The position numbers and the translations under genes are program-made. The notes beneath the pieces were generated by a model. The model saw only the letters and a list, made by a program, of their open reading frames with translations, was not told where the DNA came from and made no database searches. 64,000 nucleotides of DNA. It comes from Limnohabitans sp. G3-2 (GTDB lineage: Bacteria; Pseudomonadota; Gammaproteobacteria; Burkholderiales; Burkholderiaceae_C). Of the stretch, positions 24,873-32,397 are shown in pieces; positions within the stretch are counted from its first letter, which is position 1; every line of letters begins with the position of its first letter. Location: NCBI RefSeq assembly GCF_002778275.1, contig NZ_NESG01000004.1:310001-374000 (forward strand), in the 5' to 3' direction.

Positions 24873-27241
24873 CAAGCGGCTCCTTCGGCTTGGCGCTGCT
24901 GCAGGGCTTCCAGCACGTCCTTTTGGCTGCCAATGCTCAGGTCGATCATTTCACGGGCCTGCGCCACGTAATAGGCCAGTTGTTCGTCGCTGCGCGTCAT
25001 GGATTTCTCGATCGCCTGCTCGATGCGCTGCAGATTGATCATGAGCTTGTCGTTGGTGTCGCTGAACGAGCGAACGGCAAAGCCAAAGGTCTCTCCCAAG
25101 CTGGCCACATCCACCGCGCTGGCGGTGACTTGCGCTGCGATGTCAACCAGCTTGTCCGTCTCGGCCGCCACGTGTGCTTGGAACTGCCCGCTGGTCTGGC
25201 TCAGCGTGGCTTGGCTGGCCGTGACCATGGTGTCGATCACGCTGCGTTGTTCGGTCGACGCGTGGTTGATCGCGTCCAGCAAGGTGCTGAGCGTGCCCAG
25301 GATGCGGGTGCGCTCTTCGAGCAAGGCGTTGTCGCGCGCCACGCTGACCGAGATTTCCTGACGCAGCTGGCCGATGACTTCGGCTGCGGCCTTGGGGGCC
25401 TCAGAGGCGGTTTCGATCAGGCGGGTGATCGGGTCTTCCAACGCGGTGCCCAGCGTGGTCAGGTGGGCGGTCACCACGCTTTGCAACTCGCTCAGGCGAG
25501 CCACAGCGGTTTGTCCGCGTGCGTCTTCGGCATCCCGCAGGGCCGAGAGTTCCTGGCGCAGCATGGCCGCCAGTTCTTCGGCGCGCTGCTGGTGACCTGC
25601 AGTCCACTGGGCCTCTGTGGCGATGCGCTCGCGCATCAATGCTTCGCTGCTGGCCATCAGGCGCGTGATGTCTGCCAAGGTTTGCGTGGCTTGGGTTTGG
25701 GTCTGGGCCGTGATCTCTTGCGCCGTGCGGGTCAGGGTGTCGCAAATGGCTTGCTGCTGAGCCAGTGTTTGCGCGCCGGCGTTTTGCCAGGCTTGGTCCA
25801 AGTTGCTGGCCGTTGCCGTCAAAGAGGCCTGCCATGCGTCCAGGCGCGCCTGATCGGCAGCAGTGCGCTCGTCGTGCAGTCGCGTGATGTCGGCCAGCGT
25901 CTGGCTGGCATGGGTTTGTGCGTGGGTCTGGATGGCTTGGGCCGTTTCGCCCAAGGTGTCACAAATGGCTTGCTGCTGTGCCAATGTCTGCGTCCCCGAG
26001 GCCTGCCATTGGCTGTGCAGTTCGCTGGCCATGTGTGTCAGCGAGGCTTGCCAAGCTTGCAGGCGCTGCTGGTCGGCGCTGCTTTGCAGGGTCAGCTGCT
26101 GCGTCTGGGCGACACTGACTTGGTCGAGCAGCGATTGGGCGCTGCGCTCAAAATTTTGGCTGAACGCGTCCAAGGTCTGGCCGACACGTTCGGTCATGTG
26201 GGTGCTGGCTTGTTCGTGGCGGGTCAGTGTCTCGGCACTGGTCTGCGCCACGGTGGCGGCCGTTGCCGCCATTTGGGTCTGCAGTTCGCCCATGTGTTGC
26301 TGGGTGTTGAGCAGCAGGCGTTCGTTCATGCTCTGGGCTTGTTCGCTCAGTTGCGTCATGGTGGCTTGCACCACGGGGCGAATGCCGTCGCTGGCCAGTT
26401 GCATGCTTTGGCTCAAACTGCTGCGCAGCGATTGGTCCACCGATTGCGCCAAGCCTGTGTAGGCCGAGTGCACTTGCGAGTGGAAGCTTTGTTGGTTGGC
26501 CAGCAAGCGTTCATGCATTTGCTGGCTGTTTTCGGCCATTTGTGCCATCAGGGTCTGCAGCTGCTGCACCACTTGCGGGAGGGCTTGCGACTGCTGCTGC
26601 AAGGCCTTGAAGGTTTCTTGCCGTTGGTGCACCAGAGAAAAGCCACGCAAGCTGCTGCCCATGAGCGTGTCCAGCTGCTGACTGGCCAGCGCACGTTCAC
26701 GTCGGGCCAGGCTGCTCATCAAGCCCAGCATGGCCGAAGTGGCCACCCCGGCCACCGAGGTGCCAAAGGCCAAGCCCAGCCCCTTGATGGGTTCGGAAAA
26801 CGCGGCCCGAATGCCCGCCACGTTGGTTGAGCCTTCCAAGGCAAACACCGCGCCATTGAGGGTGACCACCATGCCCAAAAACGTGCCCAGCATGCCGAGC
26901 ATGACCAACAAGCCCACCAAATAGGGCGTCAGTGCAGGGCCCGGTAGGCCCACGCGCTCACCCTCCACACGTTGACGGATCGGGTTTTGCAAGCCCGATG
27001 GCAGCGTCATCAGCCAATCCTGGAGGTTTTCCAACTGGGGGGGGATTTGGGCCAAAGCTTGGCTCAGAGCGGCGGTCGTGAGCCTGTAGTGGTGCAGCTC
27101 GATCGCGCCGAAGACATACACCCCGGCAATGACGGCCGACATGATCAACACCAGCAAATGAGAGGTGGCCACAGCGGCCGCGACCCAAAGCACGGCCAAT
27201 GCGCCCAGCCCGAAGGCGATGTGAAAGGAATATCGTTTCAT
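24872..27241 (-). CDS. DUF802 protein: MotA/ZorA-like stator with long coiled-coil tail
   Basis: 789 aa. The ATG at 27241 overlaps the end of the DUF3348 gene (ATGA). Four TM helices lie in the first 180 residues (about 5-27, 29-47, 106-128, 155-176); LVMLGMLGTFLGMVVTL and IKGLGLAFGTSVAGVATSAMLG match the third and fourth helices of the MotA/TolQ/ExbB fold. The remaining 600 residues are predicted helical coiled coil, rich in Gln, Ala, Thr and Ser, containing two 73-residue tandem repeats (393-465 and 466-538) that correspond to the DUF802 repeats. The architecture resembles ZorA of the Zorya system, but sequence orthology is not implied. Function unknown. Confidence 0.8.
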   Translation of the reverse strand: MKRYSFHIAFGLGALAVLWVAAAVATSHLLVLIMSAVIAGVYVFGAIELHHYRLTTAALSQALAQIPPQLENLQDWLMTLPSGLQNPIRQRVEGERVGLPGPALTPYLVGLLVMLGMLGTFLGMVVTLNGAVFALEGSTNVAGIRAAFSEPIKGLGLAFGTSVAGVATSAMLGLMSSLARRERALASQQLDTLMGSSLRGFSLVHQRQETFKALQQQSQALPQVVQQLQTLMAQMAENSQQMHERLLANQQSFHSQVHSAYTGLAQSVDQSLRSSLSQSMQLASDGIRPVVQATMTQLSEQAQSMNERLLLNTQQHMGELQTQMAATAATVAQTSAETLTRHEQASTHMTERVGQTLDAFSQNFERSAQSLLDQVSVAQTQQLTLQSSADQQRLQAWQASLTHMASELHSQWQASGTQTLAQQQAICDTLGETAQAIQTHAQTHASQTLADITRLHDERTAADQARLDAWQASLTATASNLDQAWQNAGAQTLAQQQAICDTLTRTAQEITAQTQTQATQTLADITRLMASSEALMRERIATEAQWTAGHQQRAEELAAMLRQELSALRDAEDARGQTAVARLSELQSVVTAHLTTLGTALEDPITRLIETASEAPKAAAEVIGQLRQEISVSVARDNALLEERTRILGTLSTLLDAINHASTEQRSVIDTMVTASQATLSQTSGQFQAHVAAETDKLVDIAAQVTASAVDVASLGETFGFAVRSFSDTNDKLMINLQRIEQAIEKSMTRSDEQLAYYVAQAREMIDLSIGSQKDVLEALQQRQAEGAA
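25628..26065 (-). repeat. Two tandem 219-bp (73-residue) repeats inside the DUF802 gene
   Basis: Residues 393-465 and 466-538 begin with RLQAWQASL and RLDAWQASL and share the core TLAQQQAICDTL and the end SQTLADITRL or TQTLADITRL. At DNA level, CAAATGGCTTGCTGCTG occurs at 25743 and again at 25962, exactly 219 bp apart. This marks an in-frame duplication that lengthened the coiled-coil tail. Confidence 0.85.
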
Positions 27242-28023
27242 GGTGTTGCTGTGGTGTGGGTGTTGAAGGCCTCCAAAAGGCCCCAAACGGGTTGCATTCG
27301 TGTGTCCAACTCTGCCTGCAATGCGGTGCGCAGGGCTTGGCGCATCGGCAAGAGCCAGGCACTCATCGCAGGGGCGGGCTTGGCCTGGGCCCCTGCATCA
27401 GCGGCCTCGGCTTGTTTTTTGAGGTGTTGTTTGAGTGCTTGGGCAAAGCGCTTTTCGTGCAATTTGGAGACTTTGGCCAGCAAAACAGCCTCGCGCTCGC
27501 TCAGGATGTTTTCAAAGGCGGCGTCGAGTGCGGCCAGCTGCTGCAAGCGCGGCGAACTTTGGCTCAATTGCCCCCGCACTTGGGAGCGCAAGGTTTGAAT
27601 CGACGTTTCCATTTGCCGTTGGTGCGCGGCATAAAACCGGCGGTAGGGCTCAAAAGCTGTTTTGGGCTCCATGGCCTCGGCCATTTCAGCGGGGGGCATG
27701 TCGATGCGTGCCAGACCCGAACCAGGCGGCGCACCTTGCGCGATGGACTGCTCCAGTTGGGCCCGCACTTTCTCCACATGGCGGGTCAGGGCTTCGCCTG
27801 TCATGGTCACTGCCCGACGCAGGTGCGCAGGCGGTGGCGCGGCAGTAGGCTGCTCAGGGTTGAGCACGCCATGCAAGGCAATGGCTTGGCGAAAGTTCAA
27901 CCAATCGCCCAGTTTTTGACCCACATCGTCCGCTACAGGGGCGGCATCGATCATGGCGTTTTGGGTCAGAAAACGCGTGAGTCGGGAACTGTTGAGGTGG
28001 GTACGCGGCAGGGCTCGCGTCAT
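27238..28023 (-). CDS. DUF3348 protein, first gene of the motor-like cluster
   Basis: 261 aa from the ATG at 28023; an upstream in-frame ATG at 28089 would add 22 Arg/Ser-rich residues. The family signature is seen in the N-terminus RTHLNSSRLTRFLTQ...VADDVGQKLGDWLNFRQAIALHGVL and the C-terminal KLHEKRFAQALKQHLKKQAEA and WLLPMRQALRTALQAELDTRMQPVWGLLEAF. It is predicted helical and cytoplasmic, with no TM segment or catalytic motif. It overlaps the DUF802 gene by four bases. In Burkholderiales and Xanthomonadaceae DUF3348 is regularly found with DUF802, OmpA and DUF2894, so the four products probably act together. Confidence 0.82.
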   Translation of the reverse strand: MTRALPRTHLNSSRLTRFLTQNAMIDAAPVADDVGQKLGDWLNFRQAIALHGVLNPEQPTAAPPPAHLRRAVTMTGEALTRHVEKVRAQLEQSIAQGAPPGSGLARIDMPPAEMAEAMEPKTAFEPYRRFYAAHQRQMETSIQTLRSQVRGQLSQSSPRLQQLAALDAAFENILSEREAVLLAKVSKLHEKRFAQALKQHLKKQAEAADAGAQAKPAPAMSAWLLPMRQALRTALQAELDTRMQPVWGLLEAFNTHTTATP

Positions 28024-28203
28024 GGGCAGGTCGGATCGGGTTCGAAAAGCAGAGCTTCGCGCTCTTGAGGCAACGGTGGCACGGGCCATCCGTCAAAGGG
28101 CTGCCCAGTGGGACAGAGGGGCAAATTTTACCCGCCCTGTGCTGAAGCCTCGAAAAAAAAGCTTGAAATATGAATTCCTAAGAACTCAATTGGCAGCTTC
28201 CCT

Positions 28204-28836
28204 TCAGGGCGTTTTGGGTTTGAAGTCGCAAAAGGCGGCCACTGCGCACTGCCCGCACAGCGGTTTGCGCGCTTGGCAAACATAGCGCCCGTGCAGGATG
28301 AGCCAGTGGTGGGCGTCCACCAGGTACTTGGCTGGAATGCGTTTGAGCAGTTTGAGTTCCACGGCCAGAGGTGTTTTGCCAGGGGCCAGGCCCGTTCGGT
28401 TGCCCAGTCTGAAGATGTGGGTGTCGACCGCCATGGTGGCTTCGCCAAAGGCCGAATTCAACACCACATTGGCAGTTTTGCGGCCAACGCCGGGCAGGGC
28501 TTCCAAGGCTTGGCGCGAGCGCGGCACCTGACCGCCATGCTGCTCGACCAAGATGCGGCAGGTTTCCATCAGGTGCTTGGCCTTGCTACGGTACAGGCCA
28601 ATCGTCTTGATGTGCGCCTCCAGACCTTCGAGGCCCAGCGCCAAAATTTTTTGCGGCGTGCCCGCCACCGGGAACAGTTTGCGCGTGGCCTTGTTGACGC
28701 CCACATCGGTGGCTTGGGCCGACAGCAGCACGGCGGCCAGCAGCTCGAAAACACTGGTGTATTCCAGCTCGGTCACGGGCATGGGGTTGGCGGCCTGCAA
28801 GGTGGCAAAAAAAGAGTCGATCTGTGCGGGTTTCAT
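28204..28836 (-). CDS. nth: Endonuclease III
   Basis: DNA glycosylase/AP lyase of base excision repair, acting on oxidised pyrimidines; 210 aa. The helix-hairpin-helix LEALPGVGRKTANVVLNSAF carries the catalytic Lys120, and the catalytic Asp138 is in AVDTHIFRLGNRTGL. The four cysteines of the 4Fe-4S loop are Cys187, Cys194, Cys197 and Cys203 (C-x6-C-x2-C-x5-C). The ATG at 28836 gives the standard N-terminus MKPAQIDSFFATLQAANP. It is divergent from the aminotransferase gene, 66 bp apart. Confidence 0.95.
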   Translation of the reverse strand: MKPAQIDSFFATLQAANPMPVTELEYTSVFELLAAVLLSAQATDVGVNKATRKLFPVAGTPQKILALGLEGLEAHIKTIGLYRSKAKHLMETCRILVEQHGGQVPRSRQALEALPGVGRKTANVVLNSAFGEATMAVDTHIFRLGNRTGLAPGKTPLAVELKLLKRIPAKYLVDAHHWLILHGRYVCQARKPLCGQCAVAAFCDFKPKTP

Positions 28837-28902
28837 AGGGGGATAAAGCAGGTGTTCAGATGTTGGCAAAATGAGCGCCAAGTCAACACGGGAAGATACA
28901 CC

Positions 28903-30099
28903 ATGCCTTTGCAATTTGCCGATCGCCTGAACAATGTCGAAACCTCTGCCATCCGTGAGCTGTTCAAGCTTTTGGGCAAACCCGGCATCATCAGTTTCGC
29001 GGGCGGTTTCCCCGACAGCGCCATGTTCGACGTGGACGGCATCCGCGAAGCCAGCAACGCGGCCTTGAGTCAAGACCCCGGCGCGGCCCTGCAATACGGC
29101 GCGACCGAAGGCTTTGGCCCGCTGCGCGAGCAACTGGCCCACTTCATGGGGCAAAAAGGGGCCCAGGATGTCGCGGCCGACCAGCTCATCGTGACCACTG
29201 GCAGCCAGCAGGCGCTGGACTTGATCGGTAAAACCATGATCAGTCCCGGTGACAAGGTGATCGTGGAAGGCCCGACCTTTTTGGCCACCATCCAGTGCTT
29301 CCGTTTGTACGGCGCAGAACTCATCAGCGCCCCGGTGGACGGCCATGGCGTCAAGACCGACGCGCTGGAAAAACTGATTGCCGAGCACAAGCCCAAGTTT
29401 GTTTACCTCATCCCCACCTTTGGCAACCCGAGCGGTGCCTTGCTCAGCGCCGAGCGCCGCCAGCAAGTTCTGGAGATGGCGGTCAAGCACCAGACCTTGA
29501 TCGTGGAAGACGACCCTTATGGCGATTTGTATTTTGGCGAAGCCCCACCACCCAGCTTGCTGGCCTTGAGCCGCAGCGTGCCCGGCAGCCGCGAGCTGCT
29601 GGTGCATTGCGGGTCGCTGTCCAAAGTGCTCTCGCCCGGCCTGCGTGTGGGCTGGATGGTAGCGCCCGCCGAATTGCTGGCCCGCGCCACCATGTGCAAG
29701 CAGTTCAGCGACGCGCACACCAGCACCTTCGCCCAAGCCACGGCCGCGCAGTACCTGTTGGCAGGGCGCATGCCCGCCACGCTGGACAAAGTGCGCGCCG
29801 TCTATGCCCAGCGTGCCCAAACCATGGGCGACGCCTTGCGCCGTGAACTGGGTGATGCGGTCGAATTTGTGCAGCCCCAAGGCGGCTTGTTCGTCTGGGC
29901 GCGCCTCACGGGCGCTGACGGCAAGGTCAATGACGGCAACGTGTTCGCCAAACGCGCCATCGACCAGGGTGTGGCCTTTGTGCCGGGCACACCCTTCTTC
30001 TGCGCCCAGCCGGACCACGCCACCTTCCGCCTCAGCTTTGCCACGGCGGGCGAAGACAAGATCCTTGAAGGCGTCTCTCGCCTGGCCAAGGCGCTGTGA
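28903..30099 (+). CDS. PLP-dependent class I/II aminotransferase (LysN/2-aminoadipate type)
   Basis: 398 aa, fold type I. The start ATG at 28903 begins MPLQFADRLNNVETSAIRELFKLLGKPGIISFAGGFPDSAMF, the N-terminal pattern of the MocR/LysN-type aminotransferases. Other motifs: TTGSQQALDLIGKTMISPGDKV, PTFGNPSGALLS, VEDDPYGDLYF and the PLP-lysine loop GSLSKVLSPGLRVGWM, followed by the Arg in FRLSFA for the alpha-carboxylate. The amino donor is probably an aromatic, branched or aminoadipate-type amino acid; exact specificity cannot be given. REP-like palindromes follow the stop. Confidence 0.87.
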   Translation: MPLQFADRLNNVETSAIRELFKLLGKPGIISFAGGFPDSAMFDVDGIREASNAALSQDPGAALQYGATEGFGPLREQLAHFMGQKGAQDVAADQLIVTTGSQQALDLIGKTMISPGDKVIVEGPTFLATIQCFRLYGAELISAPVDGHGVKTDALEKLIAEHKPKFVYLIPTFGNPSGALLSAERRQQVLEMAVKHQTLIVEDDPYGDLYFGEAPPPSLLALSRSVPGSRELLVHCGSLSKVLSPGLRVGWMVAPAELLARATMCKQFSDAHTSTFAQATAAQYLLAGRMPATLDKVRAVYAQRAQTMGDALRRELGDAVEFVQPQGGLFVWARLTGADGKVNDGNVFAKRAIDQGVAFVPGTPFFCAQPDHATFRLSFATAGEDKILEGVSRLAKAL

Positions 30100-30130
30100 T
30101 TTGACGATCCTCGGTGAAGGCCCGTTCCCT

Positions 30131-30356
30131 GTGGGAGCGAGCCCCCGCTCGCGAATGCTTGCACCTGCCCAAGCACGCATTCGGCCGCAGGGGCGGCCTC
30201 CCACAAAAACAAAGCAGCCCCTGCTTTGTGTCAGAGCAAGCTCTTTGTGGGAGAACTCTGTTTTGTGTGAGTCCCCATCTTTCGTGGGAGCGAGCCCCTC
30301 CTCGCGAATGCTTGCCATGCCATGGATGGCATTCGGGCCCAGAGGCAGCCTTCTAC
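30131..30356. repeat. REP/BIME-like palindromic cluster between aminotransferase and hydrolase
   Basis: Two composite elements: 30131-30204 and a decayed copy 30284-30356. Each starts with a Y unit, GTGGGAGCGAGCCCCCGCTC followed by GCGAAT, and ends with an inverted Z unit, ATTCGGCCGCAGGGGCGGCC then TCCCAC. The outer GTGGGAG and CTCCCAC are complementary, so each pair can form one large hairpin. A further GTGGGAG fragment lies at 30247. The 279-bp gap contains no other visible feature besides the ribosome site of the next gene. Confidence 0.85.
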
Positions 30357-30378
30357 AGCAGCCAAGCCATGGCTTTCA

Positions 30379-31188
30379 ATGGAGTCCAACGTGAACCAAG
30401 AACTGTGCATCACCGTCAACGGCACCGAAGTCTGGCTGCAAGGGCAGGGGGAGGAGGTCATCCTCATGCTGCATGGCTGGCCCGACACCCGCGCCCTGTG
30501 GGATGGCACCGTGGCCGCCCTGCAGGACCGCGCCACCTGTGCGCGCCTCACGCTGCCGGGCTTTGAGTCAGGCCCCTCGGTCACCAGCTTGGACGACATG
30601 TGCCATCTGCTGCGCCAGATCGTGGACCGCATCAGCCCGGACAAACCCGTGACCCTGATGCTGCACGACTGGGGCTGTATCTTTGGCTACCAATTCGCCA
30701 TGCGCCACGCCGAGCGGGTGGCCCGCGTGGTGGCGGTGGACGTGGGTGACCACAACTCGGGGGCCTTGCTGCGCAGCTGGGGCGCCAAGGAAAAACTCTC
30801 CGTGATGGCTTACCAGGTCTGGCTGGCCCTGGCCTGGAAAATCGGCGGCCCTTTGGGCACCCGCATGACCCGCGCCATGGCCAGCTGGCTGCGATGCCCG
30901 ACCGCGCCAGAGCGCATCACCCACACGATGAACTACCCCTACGCCATGCAGTGGTTCGGTACAGCGGGCGGCTTTCAGAGCGCGGCGCAAATCCAGTTGC
31001 CCATGCCGCTTTTGTTTGTTTATGGCGAGCGCAAACCCTTCATGTTCCATTCGGCCAAATGGCTGGAAAAGGTCGCCGCCACGGCCGGCTGCGCGGTGCA
31101 GGGCTTGCCTTGCGGGCATTGGGTCATGGTCTCGCGGCCTGAGGCCTTTCATGCACGCGTGCGTGACTGGCTCTGGGGCCCGGCGTGA
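30379..31188 (+). CDS. Alpha/beta hydrolase, dehalogenase/epoxide-hydrolase-like subgroup
   Basis: 269 aa. LMLHGWPDTRALWDGTVAAL carries the HGxP oxyanion motif, and the nucleophile elbow is LMLHDWGCIFG with Asp rather than Ser, as in haloalkane dehalogenases and epoxide hydrolases. A cap region follows, with the C-terminal His in GLPCGHWVMVSRPE. The start is ATG 30379, or GTG 30391, which has a better-placed GGAG. Substrate unknown; context (REP elements, DUF3820 gene downstream) does not help. It is distinct from the dehalogenase-like gene at 54964-55893. Confidence 0.78.
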   Translation: MESNVNQELCITVNGTEVWLQGQGEEVILMLHGWPDTRALWDGTVAALQDRATCARLTLPGFESGPSVTSLDDMCHLLRQIVDRISPDKPVTLMLHDWGCIFGYQFAMRHAERVARVVAVDVGDHNSGALLRSWGAKEKLSVMAYQVWLALAWKIGGPLGTRMTRAMASWLRCPTAPERITHTMNYPYAMQWFGTAGGFQSAAQIQLPMPLLFVYGERKPFMFHSAKWLEKVAATAGCAVQGLPCGHWVMVSRPEAFHARVRDWLWGPA

Positions 31189-31198
31189 GGGCTGCGGT

Positions 31199-31414
31199 AT
31201 GAAGCCCGAAGACCTGACCAAGCTGGTCACCCTGCCCATGCCATTTGGCAAACACAAGGGCACACTGATCGCCGACTTGCCCGGCAACTACCTCAATTGG
31301 TTTGCACGTGAGGGTTTCCCGAAGGGCGAAATTGGGCAACTGCTTCAACTCATGCAAGAAATCGACCACAACGGACTGAGCGATCTGCTCAAACCTCTGC
31401 GCCAGCCCAAGTAG
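31199..31414 (+). CDS. DUF3820 small protein
   Basis: 71 aa. The DUF3820 pattern is clear: MPFGKHKGTLIADLPGNYLNWFAREGFPKGEIGQLLQLMQEIDHNGLSDLLKPL. The PFGKHKG and LPxxYLxWF elements recall the C-terminal module of some exonucleases and of proteins labelled putative quorum-sensing-regulated virulence factors. The function is not known. It starts 10 bp after the hydrolase stop. Confidence 0.8.
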   Translation: MKPEDLTKLVTLPMPFGKHKGTLIADLPGNYLNWFAREGFPKGEIGQLLQLMQEIDHNGLSDLLKPLRQPK

Positions 31415-31432
31415 GTCGGCAGTTTCCAGTGC

Positions 31433-31595
31433 GTGAGGCCGCCCCTGCGGCCGAATGCCAGGTCAGATTTCTCTTGTGGGAGGCCACCCCTGCGGCCGAA
31501 TAACTCGAGGTATTTCTCCTGTGGGAGGCCGCCCCTGCGGCCGAATGCTTGCACTGGACGAGCGCCAATTCGCGAGCAGGGTCTCGCTCCTACAA
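31433..31595. repeat. REP/BIME-like cluster, three Z units and one Y unit
   Basis: Z units (GTGGGAGGCCGCCCCTGCGG then CCGAAT) lie at about 31433-31456 (imperfect, GTGAGGCC start), 31476-31501 and 31521-31546, followed by a Y unit in opposite orientation at 31568-31595 (ATTCGCGAGCAGGGTCTCGC then TCCTAC). Three Z copies repeat head to tail at 43-45 bp intervals. The cluster fills the 213-bp gap between the convergent DUF3820 and serB genes. Confidence 0.85.
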
Positions 31596-31627
31596 AGGCA
31601 GGGTTCTCCCACCACAGACCCCAAGGT

Positions 31628-32365
31628 TCAGGCCTTCACCACTTCCAGCAAGCGGTCCAGCCCACCTTCACCAATCGCCACCATCGCCTGCTCACGCACC
31701 TTGGGTTTGGCGTGGTAGGCCACCGACAAACCGGCCGCACCCATCATGGGCAGGTCGTTCGCGCCGTCGCCCATGGCGATGCACTGGTGCGGCGCGATGC
31801 CCATCAGCGAAGCGACTTCGAGCAAGGTGCGGCGTTTTTCAGCGCCGTCGCAAATCTCGCCCCAGCTTTGCGTGACCAAGCTGCCCGTGAGTTCGCCATC
31901 CACGATCTCCAGTTGGTTGGAACGGGCGAAGTCGATGTTCAGGCGTTCTTTCACGCGATCGGCAAAGAAGGTGAAGCCGCCCGAGACCAACAGCACCTTC
32001 ATGCCCACCTTCTGGCAAGCGGCGATCAACTCGGCCGCGCCGGGGTTGATCTTCAGGCGCTCGGAGTAAACGCGCTCCATGTCGGCCAGCGTCACCCCTT
32101 TGAGCAGGGCCAGGCGGCGGCCCAGGCTTTCCTTGAAGTCGGTGATTTCGCCGCGCATGGCCGCCTCGGTGATGGCTGCGACTTCGGCCTTGCGGCCCAC
32201 GGCGTCGGCGATTTCGTCGATGCACTCGATGCTGATGAGCGTCGAATCCATGTCAAACGCAATCAGCTTGAACTGGGACAAGGAAAGGGGTGCGGTGAAG
32301 CCTTGAATGGTGAGCCCGGGGGCAAACTCGGTGGGCGAGGTGGTGAAGAGGCTGGCGGTGGTCAT
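31628..32365 (-). CDS. serB: Phosphoserine phosphatase
   Basis: HAD-superfamily phosphatase for the last step of serine synthesis; 245 aa. The nucleophile motif FDMDSTLISIECIDEIAD has Asp38 and Asp40; motif II LLVSGGFTFFADRV and motif III/IV CIAMGDGANDLPMMGAAGLSVAYHAKP complete the active site. The IECIDEIAD loop is the SerB substrate-specificity element. The N-terminal extension of about 30 residues is shorter than the ACT-containing SerB type. It is followed downstream by the REP cluster and preceded 32 bp away by mfd. Confidence 0.94.
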   Translation of the reverse strand: MTTASLFTTSPTEFAPGLTIQGFTAPLSLSQFKLIAFDMDSTLISIECIDEIADAVGRKAEVAAITEAAMRGEITDFKESLGRRLALLKGVTLADMERVYSERLKINPGAAELIAACQKVGMKVLLVSGGFTFFADRVKERLNIDFARSNQLEIVDGELTGSLVTQSWGEICDGAEKRRTLLEVASLMGIAPHQCIAMGDGANDLPMMGAAGLSVAYHAKPKVREQAMVAIGEGGLDRLLEVVKA

Positions 32366-32397
32366 GGGTCAGGATTATCGAAGATCGTTGAAGGGGC

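Noticed and set aside
24836-26830. Long plus-strand open frame opposite the DUF802 gene
   Set aside because: It is the mirror of a Gln/Ala-rich coiled-coil gene in GC-rich DNA; no start signal or recognisable domain is present.
24216-27241. A Zorya anti-phage system because of the ZorAB-like pair
   Set aside because: No ZorC, ZorD or ZorE-type effector gene is adjacent; the neighbours are DUF3348 and DUF2894, and the surroundings are housekeeping or B12 genes rather than a defence island.
28837-30318. Minus-strand extension joining nth to a frame opposite the aminotransferase
   Set aside because: The nth start at 28836 gives the complete family length, and the extended part is antisense to a well supported aminotransferase gene.
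31433-31546. A CRISPR array from the evenly spaced Z repeats
   Set aside because: Only three copies, each palindromic and GC-rich with inverted partners, and there is no cas gene; they match REP/BIME elements.
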